DNA of 64,000 nt from CAYQQR01 sp964420035 (GCA_964420035.1 CAYQQR010000021.1:1-64000), one strand, 5' to 3'; counted from the first letter of the stretch, positions 1 to 8,768 are shown. Notes: a model not told the origin generated them from the sequence alone. Numbers and translations are program-made.

Positions 1-250
1 GGTTTGTAATTTAATATATGGCGATATAAATATAGAAAAAATCTTGGAGAACAAATAAAATGCCATATAATAAGTGCTTATTAGAAACAATAAGAATATG
101 GCTTTATGCTACATGTCGCCATATATTAAATTACCTTTAGGGTTCTATTTTCTTACAGAATAGGGACTTTGAAGTAATTTTATGTAATTTGGAAAGACTA
201 AATAAAATCTTTGAATTCTCGGGACTCGTGATCCTTCTTCGGGGGCCCTG
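1..250. repeat. AT-rich edge with nested inverted repeat (MITE-like)
   Basis: An 18-bp perfect inverted repeat is visible: taatttaatatatggcga at 7-24 and its reverse complement at 116-133. It extends with one mismatch on the inner side. Inside it lie a second 7-bp inverted repeat (gccatat 62-68, atatggc 96-102) and a third (aataag 69-74, cttatt 77-82). A roughly 130-bp unit with terminal inverted repeats and no credible gene resembles a MITE or a folded RNA/DNA element. The left boundary is cut by the window edge. I see nothing recognisable in 136-250. Confidence 0.5.
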
Positions 251-264
251 ACAGGAACCATAAG

Positions 265-284
265 GCCGGCATGCGCCGGCTTTT
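265..284 (+). terminator. Hairpin plus T4, plus strand
   Basis: A perfect 6-bp stem gccggc/gccggc with a 4-nt loop is followed by TTTT at 281-284. It would stop plus-strand transcripts entering from the left. It shares bases with the outer arm of the cruciform-like block. Confidence 0.45.
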
Positions 285-334
285 CTATGCACATGATCGC
301 TTATGAAAGCAAGCTTTCAACGCTCCATGTGCAT

Positions 335-361
335 AAAAAAACCAGCTGCTCGCGCAGCTGG
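335..361 (-). terminator. Intrinsic terminator downstream of tRNA-Val
   Basis: On the minus strand, an 8-bp GC-rich hairpin (361-342, loop of 4) is followed directly by seven T residues (complement of 335-341), the standard rho-independent layout, about 15 nt past the tRNA 3' end. Confidence 0.7.
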
Positions 362-375
362 CCTTATGGTTCCTG

Positions 376-449
376 TGGGCAATACTGGATTCGAACCAGT
401 GACTTCTACCCTGTCAAGGTAGCACTCTAAACCGCTGAGTTAATTGCCC
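376..449 (-). tRNA. tRNA-Val (anticodon GAC)
   Basis: Read on the minus strand this is a 74-nt cloverleaf. The acceptor stem is gggcaat/attgccc (443-449 with 377-383), the anticodon stem ctacc/ggtag encloses the loop ttgacag (anticodon GAC), the T arm contains ggttcgaatcc, and the discriminator is A. CCA is not encoded. The anticodon reads GUC/GUU valine codons. An intrinsic terminator follows. Confidence 0.93.
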
Positions 450-514
450 GGCTGGGTGCAAATTTAATAAATGATTCTGAATGAAGCTCCTATACCGAAA
501 AATAGCAAAGCAAA

Positions 515-1321
515 CTATTTCCTTCTTAACACACGGATAAGTTCTTCATCCTTATCCTGAACCGCAATATAGTTAGGACCCAGGAAATCTTCATATTTCA
601 CTTTATATTCCCTGAACTCTACAGTCTTGGGAAACACTTTTCCTATAATGTAACCAAGGGGTTCGAAGAAATTGTAAAAATCATATAATAATCTATGGGA
701 TGATATATTCAAATAACCGTACTCAAATTGCACAGCTCTTATATTTCCTGATTTCAGGCTATTTTCGAATCCTAAAAGTGCATCATATTCTGCTCCCTCT
801 ATATCCAATTTTAAAAAATCGACATGATCAATTCCTTGTTCTCTCAGGAAATCATCACCTCGTATCAACTCAACCTTTTCTTTAGCATATCCCCCATGAG
901 ATAATCTCCTGGTTTCATAAAGACTTGAAAGGGAAGTATGCTGTAGTGAGCCTGAACCAAGGATATTGATCGATTTAACTGTATTTTCCCTAAACAAGCC
1001 TTTATTAAACACCTTTATATCATCTCCCCCTGTATTTTGTGTTAAGGCTTCGAAAGCCTTTTTCACCGGTTCTAAGCTATAAATAGTGCAATTACTGACT
1101 AATTCTTTACAAAGGAGCGTGTACCTGCCAACATTAGCACCACCATCAATGATTACCGATGGATTGAGAATTGCAAGTTTCCGGAGAATAGTTCTTTCCC
1201 CGTTACTGTAAATGTCATGGTTCCGGTTTTCATATAGGCGATTTATGCTTCTTCCTAATCCTGCTATATGCTTGAAAAACAAATTATGAGTATTTCTTTT
1301 AAAAACTCTTTTTAAAGTCAT
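515..1321 (-). CDS. FkbM-family SAM-dependent methyltransferase
   Basis: A 268-residue protein. The Rossmann SAM-binding motif DGGANVG is at residues 59-65, an acidic strand end follows (YSLEP, about 81-85), and the FkbM hallmark LKLDIEGAEYDALLG is at about 170-184. FkbM enzymes O-methylate sugars or small molecules, often in polysaccharide or natural-product loci; the substrate here is unknown. The gene stands alone beside tRNA-Val and is visibly more AT-rich than the GC-rich genes that follow, which suggests acquisition by transfer. There is no signal peptide, so it should be cytosolic. The start ATG lies at the beginning of a basic N-terminus. Confidence 0.88.
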   Translation of the reverse strand: MTLKRVFKRNTHNLFFKHIAGLGRSINRLYENRNHDIYSNGERTILRKLAILNPSVIIDGGANVGRYTLLCKELVSNCTIYSLEPVKKAFEALTQNTGGDDIKVFNKGLFRENTVKSINILGSGSLQHTSLSSLYETRRLSHGGYAKEKVELIRGDDFLREQGIDHVDFLKLDIEGAEYDALLGFENSLKSGNIRAVQFEYGYLNISSHRLLYDFYNFFEPLGYIIGKVFPKTVEFREYKVKYEDFLGPNYIAVQDKDEELIRVLRRK

Positions 1322-1437
1322 AAGGGATAGTATTTACACACAAAGATGCACAAAGAAGAATAAAGAAACACGCTTAAGCTTATGGATATTATTTAAGCGC
1401 GAAGCTGCTAAAATTATCGGGACCACCAGCCACCAGC

Positions 1438-2547
1438 CTAATACCACTTATAAACCCTTAGCCCTATAAGAAAACACACCAACCCCATTCCCGACAAGAT
1501 CCCTGCTTCGGGGAGGACCCCGAAGAGACCGGTGCCTTCGATGAAGATGCCCCGGATGCTGTCGGCCAGCATGGTCAGGGGCAGGACCTTGATGATGGGG
1601 ATCACCGCCTCGGGGAAGTTGCTGTAGGAGAAAAAGATCCCCGACAGCACGGTCATGGGCAGGATGAACAGGTTGATCAGCCCGGTGCCCACCCGGGAAT
1701 TGGCCGTCCTCGAGGAGATCAGTATGGCAAAACCCGCGAAGGCGATGTTTCCCGCCAGAAACATCAGGCCCAGGGCCGGCAGGCTTCCCTGCATTTCAAT
1801 ATCGAACAGGGACCTGGCAAAATAGAACAGTATCAGGGCCTCCAGGATGGTCAGGGTGAGTCTGCCGAAGAAATGGGAGATCAAAAAGTGGGATTTTCGC
1901 ATGGGGGTGGCGACCATCCTTCTCAGCAGTTTCCTGGAACGCATGTCGATCAGGGCATAGCTGATCCCCCAGAGGATGGAATTCATGATCCCCAGGGCAA
2001 TCAGTCCGGGGATCAGAAAATCGATATACCGGGTGCCGGTTTGCCTCAAGACCTGTATACCCTCGGTCTGGTATACCAGCTCCTCGTTTTCAATTGCCGA
2101 GACCAGCAGGATGTAGCTCAGCTTGGATTCCGGGTTCTGGGGATCGAAATGATAGGCCATGCTGTCGGGATACTCTTCCAGGATCATGTAGGCCTGCCCG
2201 CGTTTGAGTTTCAAAATACCTTCCTCCCAGCCGGAAAGGAGGAAACGAAAACTCGTCCGGCCCAGCTTCTCGTTGACAATGCTTTTGTTCCAGCCCACCA
2301 CATCGGTTTGGTCTTCATTGAGGATGGGCCGGGCATCGGCCATGAAATCCCGGAACTCCGGGTTGGGCTCTTCGAGATTTTGCACCAGGGCGATGTTCTG
2401 GACCAGCTCCTGCTGCCTGCCGAAAGCCACCCCCAGCACCCAGGCCATCAGTATGGGGAAGATGATGGCCCAGAAAACGATACCGGGTTCCCGGAAAAAT
2501 TCCTTGTAACGGATCAGGACCAGCTGTATGAGGGGATGCCGCAACAT
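1438..2547 (-). CDS. ABC-2 type transporter permease
   Basis: A membrane subunit of an ABC-2 exporter, about 369 residues from the chosen start MLRHPLIQ. That ATG overlaps the stop of the upstream ATPase gene (ATGA at 2545-2549), so I prefer it to the longer reading frame beginning at 2610. There is one N-terminal membrane segment (about 20-40), a large extracytoplasmic domain, then roughly five segments in the C-terminal half, the last near the C-terminus. The arrangement fits the drug/lipid exporter type. It forms an operon with the ATPase, and the substrate is not predictable from the sequence. Confidence 0.88.
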   Translation of the reverse strand: MLRHPLIQLVLIRYKEFFREPGIVFWAIIFPILMAWVLGVAFGRQQELVQNIALVQNLEEPNPEFRDFMADARPILNEDQTDVVGWNKSIVNEKLGRTSFRFLLSGWEEGILKLKRGQAYMILEEYPDSMAYHFDPQNPESKLSYILLVSAIENEELVYQTEGIQVLRQTGTRYIDFLIPGLIALGIMNSILWGISYALIDMRSRKLLRRMVATPMRKSHFLISHFFGRLTLTILEALILFYFARSLFDIEMQGSLPALGLMFLAGNIAFAGFAILISSRTANSRVGTGLINLFILPMTVLSGIFFSYSNFPEAVIPIIKVLPLTMLADSIRGIFIEGTGLFGVLPEAGILSGMGLVCFLIGLRVYKWY

Positions 2548-3488
2548 CAGTCGCTCAACCTCCTTCCCGTCAGTTTGATGAAGAGGTCGTCGAGGGTCAT
2601 GCGCCGGCATTCAAGCGATTCCAGGCGGATATTTTCCTGTTCGGCCTTTTTGATCAAGAGGGGTAAACTTTCAGCGATCTGCTCGACCACCAGATGGGTC
2701 CTGCCCCGGTCGTCGGTGCGGGGTTTTTCCTTCAGACCGGGCAGCAGATCTATTTTCAGAACGGGTAGTTTTTCCCCGGCATAGAATTCAATGATCTCAC
2801 CGCTGTTTTGTTCTTTCAACAGCTCTTCCAGGGTCCCACGGGCCAGCACCTTGCCCCGGTCCAGGATGACGATCCTGTCGCACAGGTAGGATGCTTCCTC
2901 CATATAATGGGTGGTCAGGATCATGGTGGTCCCCTTCTTTTTCTTCAGATCCATCAAAATATCCCAAATCTCCCGCCGGGAATTGGGATCCAGGCCCGTT
3001 GTGGGCTCATCCAGCAGCAGCACACGGGGGTGGTTCAGCAGACTGATCCCCAGGGCCAGTCTCTGGCGCTGGCCGCCCGAGAGGTTCACCACGAAGGACC
3101 TTCTTTTTTCTTCCAGGCGGATCACGGAAAGCACATAATCGATCCGCTCCTGCTGCTGCCCGTAAAAGGAAGCAAACAGGCGCATGGTCTCGTTTACGGT
3201 AAGCTTATCGATAAAACGGGTTTCCTGAAGCGAGATGCCTATAGACGCGTGCAGCTCGTCGCGGTTGTGGGACCAGGTTTTTTTCAGCAAGCGGATCTCC
3301 CCGCTATCGGGCTGCTGCAAGCCCTCGATCATCTCCACCAGGGTGGTCTTGCCTGCTCCGTTCGGGCCGAGCAGGGCAACGAATTCCCCCCGGTGAATGG
3401 ACAGGCTGATGCCATCCACCGCCTTGACGTCCTTGAAGTATTTCTTTACTTCCCTGACTTCAATTACCTCTTCGGGTATTCCGGTCAT
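2547..3488 (-). CDS. ABC transporter ATP-binding protein (DrrA-like)
   Basis: A 313-residue nucleotide-binding subunit. Walker A GPNGAGKTT (about 40-48), signature LSGGQRQRLALG (about 136-147), Walker B LLLDEPTTGLD (about 157-167) and the H-loop TTHYMEEA (about 192-199) are all present. The C-terminal region of about 90 residues is typical of the DrrA/CcmA exporter group. It overlaps the permease gene by an ATGA junction, so the two are translationally coupled and should form one exporter. Confidence 0.93.
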   Translation of the reverse strand: MTGIPEEVIEVREVKKYFKDVKAVDGISLSIHRGEFVALLGPNGAGKTTLVEMIEGLQQPDSGEIRLLKKTWSHNRDELHASIGISLQETRFIDKLTVNETMRLFASFYGQQQERIDYVLSVIRLEEKRRSFVVNLSGGQRQRLALGISLLNHPRVLLLDEPTTGLDPNSRREIWDILMDLKKKKGTTMILTTHYMEEASYLCDRIVILDRGKVLARGTLEELLKEQNSGEIIEFYAGEKLPVLKIDLLPGLKEKPRTDDRGRTHLVVEQIAESLPLLIKKAEQENIRLESLECRRMTLDDLFIKLTGRRLSD

Positions 3489-3548
3489 AGATCAGGTGAT
3501 CGGTACAGGCATGTAAACACGGCCGGGATATTTTGGTTCAACCGGGGA

Positions 3549-4268
3549 TCAATCCAGGCTGGCCTGTACCCCGTTGGTCTTTACCACATCCTTGAGCTTG
3601 GATGCTTTGATGTTAAAGGACAGCGAGATATAGAAGACCTGGGTTTGTTCGTAATCGGCATAATCGACCGGGTTACCGAAATCTTCACCCGAAAAATCCT
3701 TGTTCAGAAAATCATCCAGGTAATACTTGAACCGCAGGTCGATCCCTCCAGGGAACTGGATGCCGGCAAAGACCGAGGGGACGAACAGGTTGGTCCGGTC
3801 GCTGAACCACTCGGTATACTTGGTTTTGTCGTTACCCACAAACAATTTCTGCTTGTAATGGAACAGGAGTTCGTATTCCCCGCCGGCATAGAACCAGTAA
3901 TGCTTGTCGAAATTACCCACTTTTACGGCCAGGGGTACCCCCAGGGTGTAAGCACGGCGCTTGATCTTTTCGTTCGATGCAACGGTCAGGTGCCCCTCGT
4001 CCTCGGTGATGAATCCAACATTCCGGATGGCCCCGCCGCTGTACAGACCGATATAGTTGTTGAAATCGTAGTTTACATAGTTCCCGTAATGGAAGAACAT
4101 GGTGAAACGCAGATTGGTACTGATGTTCCTGTTGTTATAAGTCACATCCGAGAACTGGAACAGGAGTTCCCCGCTGTTCCGGGTATACCGTTTGTCTCTT
4201 TCTTCTTTTTGTCCGGACACCTGGATGCCCAGCAATAAAAGCAACAGCAATGCAATATTTTTCTGCAT
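3549..4268 (-). CDS. Secreted outer-membrane beta-barrel-like protein
   Basis: About 239 residues from the ATG that gives a clean signal peptide (MQKNIALLLLLLLGIQVSGQ); an upstream ATG at 4295 adds nine residues. The mature part is rich in alternating aromatic and polar residues (for example LLFQFSDVTYN, HYWFYAGGEYELLFHY, FYISLSFNIK), as in small beta-barrels. I cannot name a family. It sits alone between the ABC exporter and the oxidase gene. Confidence 0.6.
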   Translation of the reverse strand: MQKNIALLLLLLLGIQVSGQKEERDKRYTRNSGELLFQFSDVTYNNRNISTNLRFTMFFHYGNYVNYDFNNYIGLYSGGAIRNVGFITEDEGHLTVASNEKIKRRAYTLGVPLAVKVGNFDKHYWFYAGGEYELLFHYKQKLFVGNDKTKYTEWFSDRTNLFVPSVFAGIQFPGGIDLRFKYYLDDFLNKDFSGEDFGNPVDYADYEQTQVFYISLSFNIKASKLKDVVKTNGVQASLD

Positions 4269-4343
4269 GATCATAATCCTGATTACGGTGTCCAAAACTA
4301 ATCAATATTTTCTACAGCATCCAGACATGCAGGAAAATAAGGT

Positions 4344-5549
4344 TTATTTCAATTGACCCAGGATGCGCCGGCTCAGGGTTTCACCGATCGACAGGGCCGA
4401 GGTTGCAGCAGGGGACGGGGCATTCAACACATGAACGGCTCCTTTATCTTCCAGGATCAAAAAATCATCGATCTGTCTGCCGAAGCGGTCACAAGCCTGC
4501 GCCCGCACACCGGCCCCGCCTTTTTCGAGCTGATCCTTTTTGATGGCAGGTACCAGTCGTTGCAGGGCCCTTGTAAATGCAGTCTTATTATAAGATCGCC
4601 GGTATTCTCCCAAACCGGTTTTCCAGTATTGTTTCATGATCTTGCGAAACCCGGGCCAGGCAAGGGAACGGCTGATATCCCTGAAAGAAAAGTCTGACTT
4701 TCGGTAACCTTCCTTTTTGAATGCAAAGACCGCGTTGGGACCGGCTTCGATCCCCCCGTTGATCATGCGGGTAAGGTGTACTCCCAAAAAGGGGAAATCC
4801 GGGTCGGGCACCGGGTAGATCAGGTTCCGGACCAGACCCCGGTATTTTGCTTTCAACCCGTAATATTCACCCCGGAAGGGAATGATGCGCACATCCAGCC
4901 GGCCCCGGTCCAGCAGGGCCACTTCATCCGACAGCAGGCCGGCGGTGTTCACCACCATCCGGGTGTTCAACTCCCTGTTTGTACTTATAACCACCCGGCC
5001 ACCCGGGATTTCCTTGATCTGCCGCACCCTTTCTCCCGGGAAGATATGTCCCCCGTATTTTTTTTGGGCTATGGATGCGATCGCACCGGAAACTTTCTCG
5101 AAGTCGATGATCCCGGTATACGGCACGTGTATGGCTTCCAGCCCGGCGGCATGCGGTTCGATCTCCCGGAAGGCCTCCGGTTTTAAAAGCCGGATCCGGT
5201 CCAGTCCGTTTTCCTTTCCTCTCTCATAAAGCCTGTGCAGCTCCGGGATCTCTTCCGGGCGGGTGGCCAGGATCAGTTTGCCGCAAATGTCATGGGGGAT
5301 GTTCTCCTGCCGGGCAAATTCTATAAGCATCCGGTAACCTCGCAGGCAGTTTTGGGCCTTCAGGCTCCCGGGTGAATAATAGATCCCCGAGTGGATCACA
5401 CCGCTGTTGTTACCGGACTGGTGCGCTGCCAGCCGGTTCTCTTTTTCAAGCAGGCCCACCTTCAGATCCGGCCTGTCCTCCAGCAGCTTCAGCTGGGTGG
5501 AAAGTCCGACGATGCCGCCTCCGATGATGAGTACATCAAAGTGTTCCAT
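4344..5549 (-). CDS. lhgO: L-2-hydroxyglutarate oxidase
   Basis: A 401-residue FAD-dependent oxidoreductase of the DAO/LhgO group. It has the dinucleotide-binding motif GGGIVG at residues 10-15, followed by the LhgO-type segment HQSGNNSGVIHSGIYY (about 43-58) and a C-terminal FAD-contact region GAGVRAQACDR (about 346-356). LhgO oxidises L-2-hydroxyglutarate to 2-oxoglutarate, feeding electrons to the quinone pool. It lies 7 bp downstream of the class IV aminotransferase gene on the same strand, so the two are probably co-transcribed. Confidence 0.9.
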   Translation of the reverse strand: MEHFDVLIIGGGIVGLSTQLKLLEDRPDLKVGLLEKENRLAAHQSGNNSGVIHSGIYYSPGSLKAQNCLRGYRMLIEFARQENIPHDICGKLILATRPEEIPELHRLYERGKENGLDRIRLLKPEAFREIEPHAAGLEAIHVPYTGIIDFEKVSGAIASIAQKKYGGHIFPGERVRQIKEIPGGRVVISTNRELNTRMVVNTAGLLSDEVALLDRGRLDVRIIPFRGEYYGLKAKYRGLVRNLIYPVPDPDFPFLGVHLTRMINGGIEAGPNAVFAFKKEGYRKSDFSFRDISRSLAWPGFRKIMKQYWKTGLGEYRRSYNKTAFTRALQRLVPAIKKDQLEKGGAGVRAQACDRFGRQIDDFLILEDKGAVHVLNAPSPAATSALSIGETLSRRILGQLK

Positions 5550-5556
5550 GCTTCGT

Positions 5557-6366
5557 TCATCTCAGGTTTTTCATCATGATTTCCCGGTAGCTTCCACCGA
5601 TCTCGCGGATCACCGGCTGACCGGGGTCAAAACTTTGCTTTACCAGCTGCCTTACCGGAAGGATGGCCGGGGAGGTTCCGGAAATAAAACAGCCTTCGAA
5701 ACCGTCAATTTCCTGAAGGCAGATGTGTTCTTCCTTACAGCCAATTTGCCGTTCCCTGCAGATCTGCTGCACGTGTTTCCGGGTGATCCCCTCGAGGATC
5801 CGGTCCGGGGGAGGGGTGTAAACGGTCCTGCCCCTGGTGAAATAAACGTTGGACCGGGAACCTTCCAGGATGATATCCTGATCATCTGCCAAAATGGCTT
5901 CGTAGATGCCTTTTTGTTTAATGAATTCTTGTACCGACCTGCGGAATTCCCCCGACCATTGCTTGATGTTCGGGTGGATCCTTTCCCAGTGAAAAATATC
6001 CGTCCGGACCCCCTCCCGGTATTCTTCCTTTGTGGGATAGCGATGCGGGATAAAATAGGCCCAGAAGGTCATGCCGCCGGCACCCTGATGGACCAGGTAT
6101 TTGATGTTGCCCGTTTTTTCCCTGTTCGAAAGGATCAGGTCGTGCAGGCAGATCAGGATCTCCTGGTCCTTCCAGGGGATGTTCCAGTCTTTAGCCCGGA
6201 GGGCATGATGGAGACGGTCCATGTGATCCCCGAAGAAGAGCAGCTTGCCTTCCATGACCCGTATGACCTCATAGATGATCGCTCCTTCCAGTTCCTCCGG
6301 GGGAACAAAATCCCGGTTCGGTCTCAGGCGGCAATCCCGGATATGATATTTATGCAAGGCATGCAT
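5557..6366 (-). CDS. PLP-dependent class IV aminotransferase
   Basis: A 269-residue fold-type IV PLP enzyme. Family marks are the HPNIKQW segment with the probable Schiff-base lysine, EGSRSNVYF (cofactor phosphate binding), RILEGITRKHV, and the C-terminal GCFISGTSPAILPV. Branched-chain aminotransferase, D-amino acid aminotransferase and aminodeoxychorismate lyase share this fold, and I cannot choose between them by eye. The length is slightly short for IlvE. It is the first gene of a two-gene unit with lhgO. Confidence 0.82.
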   Translation of the reverse strand: MHALHKYHIRDCRLRPNRDFVPPEELEGAIIYEVIRVMEGKLLFFGDHMDRLHHALRAKDWNIPWKDQEILICLHDLILSNREKTGNIKYLVHQGAGGMTFWAYFIPHRYPTKEEYREGVRTDIFHWERIHPNIKQWSGEFRRSVQEFIKQKGIYEAILADDQDIILEGSRSNVYFTRGRTVYTPPPDRILEGITRKHVQQICRERQIGCKEEHICLQEIDGFEGCFISGTSPAILPVRQLVKQSFDPGQPVIREIGGSYREIMMKNLR

Positions 6367-6428
6367 AAGAATTTGACAAAGATAATGGCTGTAATTGATT
6401 AACTTAGCTGTTTGAAAACACCGGCAGG

Positions 6429-8768
6429 ATGAAACGCCTATTACTTCCAGGCCTCTTTTTCCTCTATATAGCAGGGACCGGGGCCCAGGTTGCCGAGCTA
6501 AAGCTCACCGAATTCAAAGAACTCAGCGGTTATGAAGAATACGTCATGGACGCCGGGTTTTCCCCCTTCGGCAAGTATTTCGCCCTGACCGTGGGCAACA
6601 ACCGCGTTGAGGTCTATAACGATTTATGGGAAAAGATATGGGAACACCAGGGCAACCCGAAGTCCGTGGGCGGAAAACTGGTCTTTTCACCCGACGAACG
6701 ATTTCTTTTCTTTTCCAAATACCGAACCAACAATGATGTGGCCGTTCTCGACCTGGCCCGGCTGGAAGTGATCCAGGTACTCACGGGCCACAGCGATCAT
6801 ATCCAGGCCCTGGCGCTTTCGAAGGATGGTAGATATCTGGCAACGGCCTGCCAGGACCGCCTGGTGAGGGTCTGGGAATGGGACGGGGAGCAGTTCCGCT
6901 TCCTCCAGGAGATCGGCGACCACGGGCAGCCGGTCAGGGACGTGGTCTTCAGCAATGATCATGTCTTCCTGATATCCGTTGGCGATTCCAGGAAGGTGGT
7001 GATCAAACAACTTAAGGGTGGAATCTACAAAGATTTCCAGGTGATCATTCCGGGCCGGACCTACATCGATGAAATTGCCTACCACCCGCTCAGGGATGAA
7101 TTCGTGGTCACCTCGGACGATAAATTCAAGATCTTCAGCTTTCAAAAGGGTGAATTCTCGGTAACCGACAGCATCGAGGACCGCGAAGCCGCTTACCGCG
7201 GGTATTTCCTGTCCTTCAGTCCCATGGGGGAATACCTGGCTGCCGGCTATTCGTCAGAGATCCATTTCTGGAAATACGACGGGAAGGATTATCCCCTGGA
7301 AACATCCCTTTACAGGCATTTTGCCGTGGTCTTCGATGTAACTTTCAGCCAGGACGGGCAATATGTGGTCTCTTCCAGCAAGGACCAGTCGGCGGTGATT
7401 TGGAAGGCGGAAGGATTGACACCGACTCCTTCTTCTTTAATAGCCAGATACCTGGGCAGGCCCCTGAACAGCGTTCAGAAAAACATACTCAAGCCTGAAT
7501 TGCAGCAGAAATTATTGAAGTCCATCGATGCTTCCCTCACCGCACCCAGGGATGAATTTGAGACCGCGGAAGACCACGGGAAAAGGAAACAGCGGCTGTC
7601 CGCCGAGACCTTGAAGCAGTTGCAGCTCCTCACCGAAGAAGCCCTGGATATCGGGTATTCCCCCAGGACCGGGATGATCTCTGCAGGGGTGGATGAACCT
7701 GTAACCTATAACGCGGACCGAGAGGTCTATACCATCCGGGCCATGATGGCCGGGGCCCGGGTGAAGATCCCCCTGGCGGAAGCCAGGGAATTCAGGGACA
7801 ACTACCATAAATACAATATTGTTGCCAAAAGAAAGATCAGTGATGACGGGGTCAGCTTTGATTACAGGGATTTCACCCTGGTATCCCCGGACGGCAAGCT
7901 GAAATATGAAGTTGAATTTGAGGAAAATCCCCTCCGGCCCGAAGTAGAAAAGTCCCCTCCCGGATTGCTGGTCAAGGGCAGTCAGGGCGACAGCGAGGTG
8001 ATCGAGTTCCGTGGCGAAGCCGGGGCTGGTATGGAGGAAGGACGAACCATCGCTTTGCTTTTTGCAACGAACCTCTATGACGGGGGATTCAACCGGCTGG
8101 TCAATCCCATACAGGATGCACAGACTTTGGCTGCAGAACTGTCGGAGCATTACGGGGCAAGAACCGAGGTGGTCAAGAATGCCACCTTGGAAGAAAGCAT
8201 CGCGAAGATCCGGGAATACGCGGCCAGGGAATATCAGCCCAACGACAGGCTGCTGATCTTTTTTGCCGGTCATGGCATGTTCGACGATATTTTCAAGGAA
8301 GGCTATGTCATCCTTCGCGACTCCAAGGTCTTTGATGAGACCAAGACCACCTACCTTTCCCATTCCAACCTGCGCACCATGGTCAATAACATTCCCTGCG
8401 AACACATCATGCTGATCATGGACGTGTGCTTCGGGGGCACCTTTGATCCCCTGATCGCTTCCACCGACCGGGGCAGTAATATTTACGGAGACATTACCCA
8501 ATCGGAGTTCATTGCCCGGAAGATGAAATTCAAAACCCGGCTGTATTTGACCTCCGGCGGGAAGGAATATGTACCCGACGGCCGGCCGGGCATGCATTCC
8601 CCCTTTACGCGGAAGATCCTGGAGGCCCTTCGGGGCTACGGGGGAAAGGACGGGATCCTCACCGTCAACGAGATCATCACTGCAGTCGAAAAGGTCGAGC
8701 CCCAGCCGCGTTTCGGAGAGTTCGGGGATAATGAGCCGGGGTCGGATTTTATTCTTATCGCTAAATAG
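6429..8768 (+). CDS. Secreted WD40 beta-propeller / caspase-domain (C14) protein
   Basis: A 779-residue protein. An N-terminal signal peptide (about 1-19) is followed by WD40-type repeats from about 45 to 325, the clearest being GHSDHIQALALSKDGRYLATACQDR. A linker region follows, then a caspase-fold domain from about 538 to 779. The catalytic dyad is present: His615 in FFAGHG and Cys667 in DVCFGG. The caspase domain starts with an IALLFATNLYDG strand and an NPIQDAQTLAAEL helix, as in bacterial metacaspases/EACC1-type domains. The propeller probably recognises a partner. The protein is likely periplasmic or surface-exposed, unlike cytosolic defence caspases. It is monocistronic between divergent and convergent neighbours, and its role is unknown. 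Confidence 0.88.
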   Translation: MKRLLLPGLFFLYIAGTGAQVAELKLTEFKELSGYEEYVMDAGFSPFGKYFALTVGNNRVEVYNDLWEKIWEHQGNPKSVGGKLVFSPDERFLFFSKYRTNNDVAVLDLARLEVIQVLTGHSDHIQALALSKDGRYLATACQDRLVRVWEWDGEQFRFLQEIGDHGQPVRDVVFSNDHVFLISVGDSRKVVIKQLKGGIYKDFQVIIPGRTYIDEIAYHPLRDEFVVTSDDKFKIFSFQKGEFSVTDSIEDREAAYRGYFLSFSPMGEYLAAGYSSEIHFWKYDGKDYPLETSLYRHFAVVFDVTFSQDGQYVVSSSKDQSAVIWKAEGLTPTPSSLIARYLGRPLNSVQKNILKPELQQKLLKSIDASLTAPRDEFETAEDHGKRKQRLSAETLKQLQLLTEEALDIGYSPRTGMISAGVDEPVTYNADREVYTIRAMMAGARVKIPLAEAREFRDNYHKYNIVAKRKISDDGVSFDYRDFTLVSPDGKLKYEVEFEENPLRPEVEKSPPGLLVKGSQGDSEVIEFRGEAGAGMEEGRTIALLFATNLYDGGFNRLVNPIQDAQTLAAELSEHYGARTEVVKNATLEESIAKIREYAAREYQPNDRLLIFFAGHGMFDDIFKEGYVILRDSKVFDETKTTYLSHSNLRTMVNNIPCEHIMLIMDVCFGGTFDPLIASTDRGSNIYGDITQSEFIARKMKFKTRLYLTSGGKEYVPDGRPGMHSPFTRKILEALRGYGGKDGILTVNEIITAVEKVEPQPRFGEFGDNEPGSDFILIAK

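Larger units (their letters stand above)
251..376. repeat. Cruciform-like block with outer 17-bp inverted repeat
   Basis: Outer arms of 17 bp at 251-267 and 360-376 are perfect reverse complements. They enclose three hairpins: 265-270/275-280 (gccggc, loop atgc), 286-295/326-335 (10 bp, with an inner 7-bp hairpin 304-310/313-319), and 342-349/354-361 (8 bp, loop tcgc). The right arm ends exactly on the tRNA-Val discriminator base (376). The block could fold as a four-way junction on either strand. It may be a mobile palindromic unit, or just a bidirectional terminator. Confidence 0.75.

Noticed and set aside
60..140. A 26-codon frame starting ATG at 60 inside the left inverted repeat
   Set aside because: It runs across the repeat arm, has no recognisable features, and is likely a chance frame.
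1..376. Integron attC sites or a CRISPR array
   Set aside because: Inverted repeats lack attC core sites (GTTRRRY), and there are no regularly spaced direct repeats.
1873..2784. Long plus-strand frame opposite the ABC exporter genes
   Set aside because: It is antisense to two well-supported genes; the GC-rich codon pattern of the real genes opens the frame.
2808..4238. 476-codon plus-strand frame
   Set aside because: Antisense to the ATPase and barrel genes, with no domain and shadow-like composition rich in Gly, Gln, His and Pro.
7512..8597. 361-codon minus-strand frame inside the WD40-caspase gene
   Set aside because: Antisense shadow; the sense frame has clear domains and catalytic residues.
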